From Candidatus Cloacimonadota bacterium (lineage in GTDB: Bacteria > Cloacimonadota > Cloacimonadia > Cloacimonadales > PWNZ01), in assembly GCA_003564155.1 (NCBI GenBank), contig PWOA01000076.1, positions 1 to 55,588 of the forward strand: a stretch of 55,588 nucleotides of DNA. The letters run 5' to 3'. Below the pieces are notes generated by a model. The model was not told where the DNA came from and made no database searches. It saw nothing but the letters and a program-made list of their open reading frames with translations. Each line of letters opens with the position of its first letter. Within the stretch, counting starts at the first letter, position 1. Shown here piece by piece: positions 17,601 to 24,357 of this stretch. The translations under genes and the position numbers were made by a program.

Positions 17601-17908
17601 ATACTTCAGTTGATCCATTAGAACCACCTTTGGTTACTGAACTGAAAGTTAACTATCCTAACCCATTTAACCCCAGTACAACAATCCAATATAGTCTGCA
17701 GGAAGCTACAGAAGTATCGTTAACAATCTATAATATACTGGGACAAAACGTAAAACAATATAATCCCGGAATCCAACAAGCAGGAAGATATGAGTTGATC
17801 TGGGAAGGAATCAATGATCAGGGTCGACCCGTATCATCAGGGGTATACTACTATAGACTTACAACCGATCACTATGAAAAAACTTATAAGATGATGTTAA
17901 TTAAGTAG
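14672..17908 (+). CDS. GLUG-repeat surface protein with type IX-like C-terminal sorting domain
   Basis: About 1078 residues. A signal peptide (LYLSLVVMVLLVFTGELPAQF) is followed by two large beta-helical blocks (about residues 30-320 and 425-700). Each opens with a similar phrase (DDPWIISTATHLDSVRYYL; NNPYQIATATDLNYVKKFL) and carries GLUG-like motifs such as VGALVGRMDGGTV, VGGLIGIASDTVIKNCYTRG and FAGGLIGVADDS. Fibronectin-like segments follow, including a duplicated unit (FRVYFNQTGEF; FRVYFGTDPED). The C-terminus YPNPFNPSTTIQYSLQE...GVYYYRL is a Por/type IX sorting domain, so the protein is probably exported to the cell surface by that route. GLUG proteins often act as adhesins. ATG 14672 has GGAGG five bases upstream and is preferred to ATG 14660. 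No type IX machinery gene lies in the window. Confidence 0.85.
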   Translation: MVNKYRNYLYLSLVVMVLLVFTGELPAQFGGGEGSEDDPWIISTATHLDSVRYYLEDYFLQDEDIDLGVAPWNEGEGWEPIGTELVPFEGHYDGGGNLIIRPTINRPETFAIGVFGYIADATITDVGVIDADITGAQWVGALVGRMDGGTVTYSFHEGGIVRGESRVGGFIGITFGLATPDPEVHYCYSTAEAIAYGETDGIVGSFVGFLSVGTNMSNCYATGRVSGINSAGGFAGRIYLDYQATEEGYVELCYSTGWVDSPDTLQSGGFAGWVIAGDVENSFWNVETSGRTFGGDGISADFAADTEDMLSDETYEDWDFDDIWEISDGTYPYFQWQENTPRDINYPGAYNLKAVAGVEQVTLTWEIPPLEPDMYFIYRQGTVIDSVAHPILEYVDEDVEYQVNLEYYVTIGYEDDIESGPSNKARTMLYFPGSGEENNPYQIATATDLNYVKKFLGESYSDIYFIQTANISLADTLWSGGTGWEPIGTDDDRFFANYNGNGMLIDSLTIDDEFVNNKGLFGFIEDAEIINLGLTNVNISANDHIGGLVAQAFDSNIENCFVTGDIAGYYYVGGLIGIASDTVIKNCYTRGSVEGDYIAAGLIADLRSSTVENCFSASFVDCDDFAGGLIGVADDSDVDYSYWDLAVSDQESSFGGEGKSTADMTYPYDDDTYEDWDFNNIWGADTSYLANDGYPYLLYQFSAKPSAATKPVPKDQATDVPVNLEYLNWSYIIDPFYIHPVGFRVYFNQTGEFDEENDYFWVPFVDEQEEYSCSEVPDLEPLTDYYWMVVPTTEDPNRGRSNDSRIRNNFLQRTSLVNTVNTRNDAEDVVVWSFTTGLYPAPNVASNPLPEDEAIDILVDLEELAWSYIVDTTYVNPLGFRVYFGTDPEDLSQHGSFIEYEDGQESYSISRVHAPHLLYETTYYWQVVPTTIDPDDGRTDDSRRRRVTGSQRKASVAIEYRGDAEDCPIWSFTTEIDTSVDPLEPPLVTELKVNYPNPFNPSTTIQYSLQEATEVSLTIYNILGQNVKQYNPGIQQAGRYELIWEGINDQGRPVSSGVYYYRLTTDHYEKTYKMMLIK

Positions 17909-17982
17909 GTTTGAAGTTGGATAATCTGTCATGCAAATAATATCTTGTTAAAAAGATATTGACAGATAAATAATTGATATAT

Positions 17983-18015
17983 AACAGGGGCAGATTAATC
18001 TGCCCCTGTTTGCTT
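17983..18015 (+). terminator. Strong hairpin after the surface-protein gene
   Basis: A perfect inverted repeat: AACAGGGGCAGAT, a TA centre, and its complement ending CCCTGTT, then TGCTTA. The stem is very stable with a weak T-run, about 75 bases after the stop. It probably terminates the surface-protein transcript and could work in both directions. Confidence 0.65.
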
Positions 18016-18084
18016 ATGAATGAATTGTTAAAGAATTGTTGACTTGAGATTAGGAATTTTAATTTACATAAAGGAGAAACTGAA

Positions 18085-18543
18085 ATGAGAGATAAGAAAG
18101 GATTAATGATAATATCAGTTTTTATCATAACAACCTTATTGATAATTTTAGGAGCTTGTGATAGAATTAACCAAACGAGAAAGGTGATAACCGATTTAGT
18201 TCAGACAATAGAAGTATCTGATAAAATAAAAATGATTGCAGAAGAGGGAGAAGCTTTGACTGAACAAATTCCTGAAGATGAATTGGAGAAAATTATTGAC
18301 TTAGGTTCATATGCAGTAGAGAATGCAAAAAAAATCGATCACGAACTCCTTAACAAAATCTATCCGGATTTAGGTGATAAATTTCAGGAAAATCTAGTAG
18401 TAGGTATAGACTTAATCCTCAAAGGATATCGAGGAAAAAATGACGATATAACTCAAGAAGGTAAAGAATTAATTGAATCTTGGGGAGAATGGTTTGATAC
18501 AAACCTTGAGAAGATAAAACTTTTAAGTTTTCTTAGAGAATAA
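18085..18543 (+). CDS. Small lipoprotein of unknown function
   Basis: 152 residues with a lipoprotein signal: MRDKKGLMIISVFIITTLLIILGAC, so lipidation is expected at the Cys of LGAC. The mature part is helical and acidic (EEGEALTEQIPEDELEKIIDLGSYAVENAKKID) with no repeats, metal motif or recognisable domain. AAGGAG lies well placed before the ATG. It follows the strong hairpin at 17983, so it is probably transcribed on its own. I do not recognise the family. Confidence 0.7.
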   Translation: MRDKKGLMIISVFIITTLLIILGACDRINQTRKVITDLVQTIEVSDKIKMIAEEGEALTEQIPEDELEKIIDLGSYAVENAKKIDHELLNKIYPDLGDKFQENLVVGIDLILKGYRGKNDDITQEGKELIESWGEWFDTNLEKIKLLSFLRE

Positions 18544-18563
18544 GATGCATAAACCCTAATTCC

Positions 18564-18678
18564 GAAAAGTTGAAGCCAAATTGTACCGGCAATCGGTTAT
18601 GGCGAGACGGTAAATATGGATCATATATAGCCCGTTCAAAATTTTGCCAACAAAAAAATGAAATTGATTCATAAGGTA
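18564..18678 (+). repeat. Short dispersed element, copy 2 (about 115 bp)
   Basis: Its left end, GAAAAGTTGAAGCCAAATTG, parallels GACAAGCCGGAACCAAAATG at 24030. Its right end, TTTTGCCAACAAAAAAATGA...ATAAGGTA, parallels TTCTGCCAAAAAAAACATGA...ATAAGGTA at 24151. The middle differs between copies. Both copies are flanked by CTAA. The element sits directly upstream of the DUF2752 gene. Ends were assigned by comparing the two copies by eye. Confidence 0.6.
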
Positions 18679-18702
18679 CTAAGTATTTATTGAATTATTA
18701 AA

Positions 18703-19047
18703 ATGACAACAAGCAAACAATGTCAAAAAAGTGATTTATCAAAGGGAATAAGATATGTTTGGATTATATTCTCAGTAATTAGCTTGATAGTGTTTATTGT
18801 ACTTTATCTGCCTAATCGAGACGATATTTTTCTACTGGTACCTCAATGTGAATGGCATGATGATTCTAACCGGCAATGTTTGTTATGCGGGATGACAACT
18901 GCTTTTAAACTGATTGCCCAAGGAGATTATATTGAGGCTAGTCAATCTAATAGGTTAAGTATGTACCTGTACATTATTTTAGTTGGCAACCAATTGATAT
19001 TGACAAAATATGCCTTGAGAAAAATTATATCCGTAAAAAGGATATAG
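18703..19047 (+). CDS. DUF2752 family membrane protein
   Basis: 114 residues. Two membrane segments (YVWIIFSVISLIVFIVLYL and LSMYLYIILVGNQLILT) frame the family signature CLLCGMTTAFKLIAQGDYIEASQSNRL, the usual C-x2-CGMT-x-A form of DUF2752. Function is unknown. There is no clear Shine-Dalgarno before the ATG and the dispersed repeat ends 24 bases upstream, so it may depend on an unusual leader. The next gene, another small membrane protein, follows 25 bases later. Confidence 0.75.
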   Translation: MTTSKQCQKSDLSKGIRYVWIIFSVISLIVFIVLYLPNRDDIFLLVPQCEWHDDSNRQCLLCGMTTAFKLIAQGDYIEASQSNRLSMYLYIILVGNQLILTKYALRKIISVKRI

Positions 19048-19072
19048 ATTCCGATTATATAAAGGAGTGATA

Positions 19073-19321
19073 ATGCAATTATTAAGTATGGTTTGGGGAA
19101 TTTCGGTCGGACTAATAATGATAGTCGCTTTTTTCCCTTGTCTAGGTTGGATCAATTGGATTAACATACCCTTAGCATTGACCGGATTGATTATCAGCTT
19201 AATAGCTATTACTTCGAACAATCAAACATCTAAGTCAGGTTCTGTAATAGGCATTGTATGCTGTAGTTTAGCAGTGTTTTTAGGATCAATTCGACTTATT
19301 GCAGGAGCAGGTATCTTTTAG
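19073..19321 (+). CDS. Small two- or three-span membrane protein
   Basis: 82 residues and almost wholly hydrophobic: VWGISVGLIMIVAFFPCLGWINW, then IPLALTGLIISLIAIT, then a short polar loop (SNNQTSKSG) and IVCCSLAVFLGSIRLIAG. I do not recognise a family with certainty; the layout resembles small DUF-type or DUF4190-like membrane proteins. The start at ATG 19073 has AGGAG five bases upstream and is preferred to the track's GTG at 19067. It is probably co-transcribed with the DUF2752 gene. Confidence 0.65.
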   Translation: MQLLSMVWGISVGLIMIVAFFPCLGWINWINIPLALTGLIISLIAITSNNQTSKSGSVIGIVCCSLAVFLGSIRLIAGAGIF

Positions 19322-19440
19322 TAACATCAAATAATAATGGATTAATTATGACCATTAAACTTCAAACAGGTGAAGTATTTATTGCTTTAAAGTCTTAATA
19401 TTTTAAAAATATCAATGAAATAATTAAAAATAATATCTTA

Positions 19441-19532
19441 TTCAGGGGTGCCCGGTACTGTATGTTACGGTTCCGAGCTGAGATGAAACCCTCAGTACCT
19501 GATACGGGTAATGCCGGCGTAGGAAGATAACA
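19441..19532 (+). promoter_or_regulatory. TPP riboswitch (THI element)
   Basis: It carries the conserved parts of the thiamine pyrophosphate aptamer in order: CAGGGGTGCCC, GAGCTGAGATGAAACCC, TACCTGATACGGGTAATGCC and GGCGTAGGAAG. It lies about 40 bases before the thi4 start codon and should sense TPP and switch off the thi4-thiE-thiC operon. Confidence 0.96.
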
Positions 19533-19545
19533 CTATTGGGTTGAT

Positions 19546-19570
19546 CCTCCTGATAAGATTTGTAAGGAGG
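19546..19570 (+). promoter_or_regulatory. Shine-Dalgarno-sequestering hairpin (riboswitch expression platform)
   Basis: CCTCCT at 19546-19551 is complementary to AGGAGG at 19565-19570, which is the Shine-Dalgarno of thi4 (ATG at 19575). Pairing would hide the ribosome site. No T-run terminator follows the aptamer, so control is probably at translation initiation. Confidence 0.75.
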
Positions 19571-19574
19571 AAAT

Positions 19575-20351
19575 ATGGAAAACAGCGTTTCGAAAGGTAT
19601 AGTAGAATCCTTTTTTGATAAGCTCAATAATCATCTTGATAATGATGTCATTGTCGCAGGAGGAGGGCCGTCCGGTTTAGTCGCAGCCCATACACTTGCA
19701 CAGAAAGGTTTTAAGGTAGCACTTTTTGAAAAAAACTTAGCTCCAGGAGGTGGAATGTGGGGCGGTGCGATGCTTTTCAATCGTATAATTGTGCAAAAAG
19801 AGGCAATAACGATACTCGATGAATATAATATTTCTTATGAATATTATCAAAATGATCTATATATCTGTGACTCTATTGAATCTACCTCAGCTTTAATATT
19901 TGCATGTACAAAAGCGGGAGTTGCTTTTTTTAACGGGATAAGTGTAGAAGATGTTATTATATCACAAAATAGAGTTGGAGGTATAGTTGTAAATTGGTGG
20001 CCTGTAACCCAGAACAGGATGCATGTAGATCCATTAATGATAACTGGCAGAGCAACTTTAGATGGAACAGGGCACCCTTCGGAAGTTGCCAAATTATTAG
20101 CAAACAAGAATGATATAACCCTCAATACACCTTCCGGGATGATCTTAGGCGAACTATCTCTTTCAGTTGAACAAGGAGAGAAAGCAGTTGTTGAAAGCAC
20201 CGGTAGTATTTACCCTGGTTTATATGTATCAGGTATGGCAGCGAATAATGTTTTCGGTAAAAGCCGTATGGGCCCAATTTTTGGTGGTATGTTACTATCA
20301 GGGAAAAAAGCAGCGGCATTAATTGCTGATGAACTTGAAAAAGAGTCATAG
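19575..20351 (+). CDS. thi4: Thi4-family thiazole synthase (sulfide-dependent type)
   Basis: 258 residues with an FAD/NAD-binding start (DVIVAGGGPSGLVAAHTLAQKG), then FEKNLAPGGGMWGG, DGTGHPSEVAKLL and the ending GLYVSGMAANNVFGKSRMGPIFGGMLLSGKKAA, all typical of Thi4. The enzyme makes the ADP-thiazole moiety of thiamine from NAD and glycine. At the position of the sacrificial cysteine of yeast Thi4 this protein has His150 (RMHVDP), as in methanogen enzymes that take sulfur from free sulfide and turn over repeatedly. That suggests life in sulfide-bearing anoxic habitats. It is the first gene of the riboswitch-controlled operon and the stop lies two bases before thiE. Confidence 0.92.
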   Translation: MENSVSKGIVESFFDKLNNHLDNDVIVAGGGPSGLVAAHTLAQKGFKVALFEKNLAPGGGMWGGAMLFNRIIVQKEAITILDEYNISYEYYQNDLYICDSIESTSALIFACTKAGVAFFNGISVEDVIISQNRVGGIVVNWWPVTQNRMHVDPLMITGRATLDGTGHPSEVAKLLANKNDITLNTPSGMILGELSLSVEQGEKAVVESTGSIYPGLYVSGMAANNVFGKSRMGPIFGGMLLSGKKAAALIADELEKES

Positions 20352-20353
20352 TT

Positions 20354-20989
20354 ATGGATAACATAGGTATTTATGTAATTATAACTAAACCGGTTCTTTC
20401 TTATGTAGAAATTGCCGAGATATGCGTTGAAGAGGAAATAAAGTATCTTCAACTTAGAGAAAAGCATTTAACGGACAAACAACTATTGTCAGTTGGAGCA
20501 CAGATACAAAGTATTACCAAAGGAACTAAGACAAAGTTCATCATAAATGATAGGGCGGATATTGCACACATATTAGATGCTGACGGATACCATTTGGGAC
20601 AGGATGATATACCGTTACCTGCTGTTAGGAAGTGTTTTTCGACGTTAGAAACCAATAATAAAATGATCACCGGTCTTTCGACTCATAATCTAAATCAACT
20701 CCGACAAGCAATGAAATTGAGACCTGATTACGTTGGTTTCGGACCGGTTTATAAAACTCCAACTAAGGCTGTACCCGATCCAGTTGTTGGTACGGAATTA
20801 TTACAACAGGCTTTAAAAATAGCTAATGTTCCTATAATAGCAATAGGAGGGATTAATGGTGATAATGTCAATGAGGTGTTGGCTGCCGGAGCTATAAATA
20901 TTGCACCGGTTCGTTATTTAATGGAAACAGAGAAAATGCAAAAGCGACTAAGATTATTGAAACGGATAATTCAATCAAACCAGGAGTAG
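20354..20989 (+). CDS. thiE: Thiamine-phosphate synthase ThiE
   Basis: 211 residues in a TIM-barrel layout. Family signs are YLQLREKHLTDKQLL (pyrophosphate-binding region), FIINDRADIA, ADGYHLGQDD, GLSTHNLNQLRQA, DYVGFGPVYKTPTK and PIIAIGGINGDNVNEVLAAGA. The enzyme couples the pyrimidine pyrophosphate to thiazole phosphate to give thiamine phosphate. It begins two bases after thi4 and ends two bases before thiC, so the three genes are translated as a block. Its own Shine-Dalgarno is weak (AAAGAG), fitting translational coupling to thi4. Confidence 0.95.
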   Translation: MDNIGIYVIITKPVLSYVEIAEICVEEEIKYLQLREKHLTDKQLLSVGAQIQSITKGTKTKFIINDRADIAHILDADGYHLGQDDIPLPAVRKCFSTLETNNKMITGLSTHNLNQLRQAMKLRPDYVGFGPVYKTPTKAVPDPVVGTELLQQALKIANVPIIAIGGINGDNVNEVLAAGAINIAPVRYLMETEKMQKRLRLLKRIIQSNQE

Positions 20990-20991
20990 AA

Positions 20992-22269
20992 ATGACACAA
21001 ACACAATTAGCCCGGGAAAATATTATAACTACAGAGATGGAACAAGCTGCAGCATATGAAGATTTAGCACCAGAGTTTATAAGGGAAGGTTTAGCTAATG
21101 GGACTATAATAATCCCCAAAAATATTAATCATGAATTTCCAGCACGTGCGATAGGAAAGGGATTAATAACGAAAATTAACGCTAATATCGGAACTTCGGA
21201 GGTTAGTTGTAACCTTCCTGCAGAGATATCAAAATTAAACACGTGCCTAAAATTTGGAGCACATAGTGTTATGGATCTTTCAACTGGTGGTGATCTATCA
21301 GCAATCAGGAAGAAGCTGCTAACTTCTTCATCCATTATGTTTGGTACCGTTCCCATTTATGCTGTAGCCACAAAATTATTCAGAGAAGAAAAAGATATTG
21401 CTGACATGGTTGCTGAAGAATTGTTTTCAGAGATTGAACTGCAGGCAGAACAAGGAGTAGATTTTATAACAGTACACTGTGGTATAACAAAATCAAGTAT
21501 AAAAACCTTAGATAGTGTTGCTCGTTTGATGGGTGTAGTTAGTAGAGGAGGTTCGATACTTGTTGATTGGATAAAGAAAACCGGAAATGAAAATCCTCTG
21601 TATGAATATTACGATAGATTATTAGAAATTGCTGAAAAATACGACGTGACAATAAGTTTAGGCGATGGGCTCAGGCCGGGATCGTTATTTGATGCATCTG
21701 ATAAGCCGCAGATAAGTGAACTATTGATTTTGGGTGAGTTGGTACAAAGAGCCCAAGAACGTGGCGTACAAGTGATGGTCGAAGGACCAGGTCACATACC
21801 ATTAAACGAAATAGAGATGAATGTTCGTCTTCAAAAGAGTATATGTAATAATGCTCCTTTCTATGTATTAGGACCGTTAGTAACGGATATAGCACCTGGT
21901 TATGACCATATAACCGGTGCAATTGGCGGTGCTTTAGCTACTTCGTTTGGAACTGACTTTTTATGCTATGTAACTCCTTCTGAACATCTTTGCCTGCCAA
22001 ATGAAGATGATGTGAAACAAGGGATAATAGCATCCCGAATTGCTGCTCATAGTGGAGATATTATTAAAGGTGTAAAAAATGCTCGAAAGGCAGATGATTC
22101 TATATCGAAAGCCAGACGTGAATTGAACTGGCCTGAAATATTTAAGCATGCTATTGATCCGGAGTTAGCAAGAAAAAGAAAGGAAGAAACTCAAACAGAA
22201 GGTGAGGATTATTGTTCAATGTGCGGTTCTTTATGTGCTGTAAAGATTAACCGAGGAGAAAAACGTTAA
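20992..22269 (+). CDS. thiC: Phosphomethylpyrimidine synthase ThiC
   Basis: 425 residues. ThiC rearranges aminoimidazole ribotide into the thiamine pyrimidine by radical SAM chemistry. Visible features are the N-terminal region MTQTQLARENIITTEMEQAA, VMDLSTGGDL, TVPIYAV, FITVHCGI, LGDGLRPGS, QVMVEGPGHIPLNEI, LGPLVTDIAPGYDHITGAIGGA and YVTPSEHL. The C-terminal cluster motif is CSMCGSLC, spacing C-x2-C-x3-C, whereas the motif usually quoted is C-x2-C-x4-C. Length fits the shorter, anaerobe-type ThiC. GGAG lies five bases before the ATG. It is the last gene of the operon and is followed by a terminator. Confidence 0.95.
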   Translation: MTQTQLARENIITTEMEQAAAYEDLAPEFIREGLANGTIIIPKNINHEFPARAIGKGLITKINANIGTSEVSCNLPAEISKLNTCLKFGAHSVMDLSTGGDLSAIRKKLLTSSSIMFGTVPIYAVATKLFREEKDIADMVAEELFSEIELQAEQGVDFITVHCGITKSSIKTLDSVARLMGVVSRGGSILVDWIKKTGNENPLYEYYDRLLEIAEKYDVTISLGDGLRPGSLFDASDKPQISELLILGELVQRAQERGVQVMVEGPGHIPLNEIEMNVRLQKSICNNAPFYVLGPLVTDIAPGYDHITGAIGGALATSFGTDFLCYVTPSEHLCLPNEDDVKQGIIASRIAAHSGDIIKGVKNARKADDSISKARRELNWPEIFKHAIDPELARKRKEETQTEGEDYCSMCGSLCAVKINRGEKR

Positions 22270-22312
22270 TTAACTGGTATTAAAACATAACTGAAAAGTT
22301 GTTGCTATTAAA

Positions 22313-22356
22313 GGCTTGCTGGGCGTTTTTAAAAATGTGCTCAGCAAGTCTTTTTC
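22313..22356 (+). terminator. Terminator of the thi operon
   Basis: GGCTTGCTGGGC and GCTCAGCAAGTC form a long stem with two G-U pairs, followed directly by TTTTTC. It lies 43 bases after the thiC stop. Confidence 0.88.
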
Positions 22357-22643
22357 GTTATTTATAGATGATTTCTTACAATCAATTTGTTGTGTCTTTT
22401 CATCTCTATTGAAAATATATAATCCGCAACTAATCTCTGAGTTGATAGTTTGTAATAATCTATCTATGCTTATTAAACCGTTCATTCAGTAATAAAAGTG
22501 TTCCTTATTTACCGGTCTGATGATCGAGTTACGGATGTTAAGTGTTTATAAATTTATAACACGGATCATGCAACAAAAAGATACACTAAGAAGAATAATT
22601 ATCGAATAAACAGTAATCTCAAAACCAACTGGGATTATTTGGT
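22357..22643. other. Convergent intergenic spacer
   Basis: Spacer between the thi terminator and the convergent DUF3078-like gene. The 71-residue minus ORF in the track has no RBS or family likeness and overlaps the terminator, so I see nothing genuine here. Confidence 0.5.
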
Positions 22644-23498
22644 TTAAAACTGCCAAACTAAACCAAGTCCTAACAGCTGACGAAATTGAACATCCTTGTC
22701 TTGTTCTTTATCAAAAATCAGGTCAAAGTTAAAAGATAAATTGATAATAGTCCATAATTTTGTGATAATGCTATTTTCCCATGTAATGTCGAGACTTTTC
22801 CAGTCATCATCAATATCATCCCCTTCCGAATTGTACAGAGCTTGGTATAGAATAAGCCGGCTGCTAAAATTTATATTACCAGAGTCAAGATTACCACGAT
22901 ATTCATTGATAAGTTCAATCCCACCATCAAAAACTAAATCATCTTGGACAGAATCACTCCGATCTAATGTTTGTCTGAATGCGCCTCCTAAACGGGCAGA
23001 TAGCTGGTGATCATCTAAGTTTATGATTTCTTTAGTTATACCTAAAGAATCAGTAAATCTCATTGGATTAATAATAAGAGTGTTTTCACTGTCAGATTTA
23101 TCAATGAATTGACTTTCCCATCTGATGCTGAAAAAAGGATCAACATATTTTTTTAGCTGCAGAATAAACAAATTATCCCAATCGATTTTGTCAGAAGATT
23201 TTTTTGCTTTTTCCCACGATTTTTTGCCATCTTCATCTAATTGTTGTTGATGTGTTTGCCCAAATGCGAGCGTGAGATTACTTTTCAACAGAATTAACTC
23301 ACTTAAGTGACGAGAAGCTCGGGTTTTTGAGTTAATAACCCAGGATACTGTCCCCAATTCCTCTCCAACCCAGTTGTCGCTATAAGCACTCTGACTTAAA
23401 GTCAAGCTGATATTAGTCGAAAACGATCGTTCCTCAGCGTATAAGGGTATAATAATGCATAAAGTAATAACAGTAAAAATAATCAAAAATCGTATCAT
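22644..23498 (-). CDS. DUF3078-like outer-membrane protein
   Basis: 284 residues with a signal peptide (MIRFLIIFTVITLCIIIPLYA). The mature part is made of alternating amphipathic strands and ends with an aromatic residue (LLGLGLVWQF), typical of outer-membrane beta-barrels. The early ISLTLSQSAYSDNWVG followed by LTLAFGQTHQQ and DKIDWDNLFILQLKKY resembles DUF3078, found in FCB-group bacteria. Function is unknown. It stands alone between the thi operon and the transposon relic, and any promoter must lie in the 240 bases before the IS remnant. Confidence 0.7.
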   Translation of the reverse strand: MIRFLIIFTVITLCIIIPLYAEERSFSTNISLTLSQSAYSDNWVGEELGTVSWVINSKTRASRHLSELILLKSNLTLAFGQTHQQQLDEDGKKSWEKAKKSSDKIDWDNLFILQLKKYVDPFFSIRWESQFIDKSDSENTLIINPMRFTDSLGITKEIINLDDHQLSARLGGAFRQTLDRSDSVQDDLVFDGGIELINEYRGNLDSGNINFSSRLILYQALYNSEGDDIDDDWKSLDITWENSIITKLWTIINLSFNFDLIFDKEQDKDVQFRQLLGLGLVWQF

Positions 23499-23739
23499 AG
23501 TAACTCCATCGTTGTATTTATATATGATTATTTATGAGAGTGTTTTTTTAGTGATAATGTCAAGTTAATTTCGATTTTTTCTCAAACGGATACTTATTCA
23601 AACAGAATAAGCAGACAATTTATAACAATGTGTCAAGTCCTGAAATAGTGAGTTCCTTTTTTAGTCCACTTATTTCACGACTCCTAATCCCCTTAGTCTA
23701 AACTGTCAAACAGCCCAATACTACAATATTTTGCGTAAC
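23499..23739. other. Spacer between DUF3078-like gene and IS remnant
   Basis: No gene seen. AT-rich and presumably the promoter region of the minus-strand DUF3078-like gene. Confidence 0.4.
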
Positions 23740-24343
23740 GTCTCAAAAAGTGGTGTAAATATTTAGGTTTAAGTTATAAAAAAGGTTGAACCAAATTCCC
23801 CTCACTATTTAACGGTTTTTATTAGTACAAAAAAAACAAGGAGGTAGAAAATGGTTCAACTAGTATCAAGGGATCAGGAGTAGACGAAACTGTCAAGTAG
23901 ATTCGAGCCGGAGGAGGGATGGATTTTCCTCTGGAGCATTGGAGCAAGATTAAAAGTACCAATCCTATAGAACGGATCAATAAAGAGCTTCTTCGCAGAG
24001 ACAGAGTTGTTGTTATCTTTCCTAATGCGGACAAGCCGGAACCAAAATGTAGGGGCAACCCTTGTGGTTGCCCATTATCGGGCAGGGGCAAGCCCAGCCC
24101 CTACAATGAGAATATTCTGCCAAAAAAAACATGAATATTTTTGATAAGGTACTAATGCGAAAAGCTGCATGAAGCTGATAGGAGCCCAGCTTCAAGATAT
24201 CTCTGAGAAATGGTTGAGCAGTCAGGAATACTTGACAAATCCGATAGCAAGAATTAAAGAACATCAAATGCATAATAACGTAATGCAAAAACACTCGATA
24301 AAGCCGGTAATAATGAGGTGGAATTTACACCAACATTTGAGAC
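23740..24343 (+). mobile_element. IS256-family insertion sequence relic
   Basis: The two ends are matching inverted repeats: GTCTCAAAAAGTGGTGTAAAT on the left and, read inward from the right, GTCTCAAATGTTGGTGTAAAT (18 of 21 identical). Inside are fragments of an IS256-type transposase. The element is about 0.6 kb, while intact members are about 1.2-1.4 kb, so most of the transposase has been deleted, and a further short element is inserted in what remains. I found no clear target duplication around it, which fits an old insertion. Confidence 0.85.
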
Positions 24344-24351
24344 ACTACTAA
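23851..24351 (+). pseudogene. Decayed IS256-family transposase
   Basis: AAGGAGG precedes ATG 23851 and MVQLVSRDQE, then a stop. After a large internal deletion the C-terminal domain resumes in another frame at 23919: DFPLEHWSKIKSTNPIERIN followed by KELLRRDRVVVIFPNA. This is the strongly conserved IS256 segment. The frame is then broken by a 130-base insertion (24030-24159) and continues KSCMKLIGAQLQDISEKWLSSQEYL, the usual end of the family. The first catalytic aspartates are gone, so it cannot be active. Confidence 0.85.
24030..24151 (+). repeat. Short dispersed element, copy 1, nested in the transposase relic
   Basis: A 122-bp insertion flanked by the 8-bp direct repeat CTAATGCG (24022-24029 and 24152-24159). 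Its core has a palindrome of REP type, TGTAGGGGCAACCC...GCCCCTACA with an inner hairpin GGGCAACC/GGTTGCCC. The right part is TTCTGCCAAAAAAAACATGA...GATAAGGTA. A related copy lies at 18564-18678. Removing it with one repeat copy restores the transposase frame, which proves insertion into an existing gene. Confidence 0.8.
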
Positions 24352-24357
24352 AACTTC

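Noticed and set aside
14672-17908. Presence of the type IX secretion machinery in the window
   Set aside because: Only a substrate with the C-terminal signal is seen; no Por/Gld genes are present.
22270-22485. 71-residue minus-strand ORF after thiC
   Set aside because: It runs through the thi terminator hairpin and has no start signal.
23822-24294. Minus-strand ORFs across the IS256 relic
   Set aside because: They are antisense to transposase fragments and to the REP palindrome.
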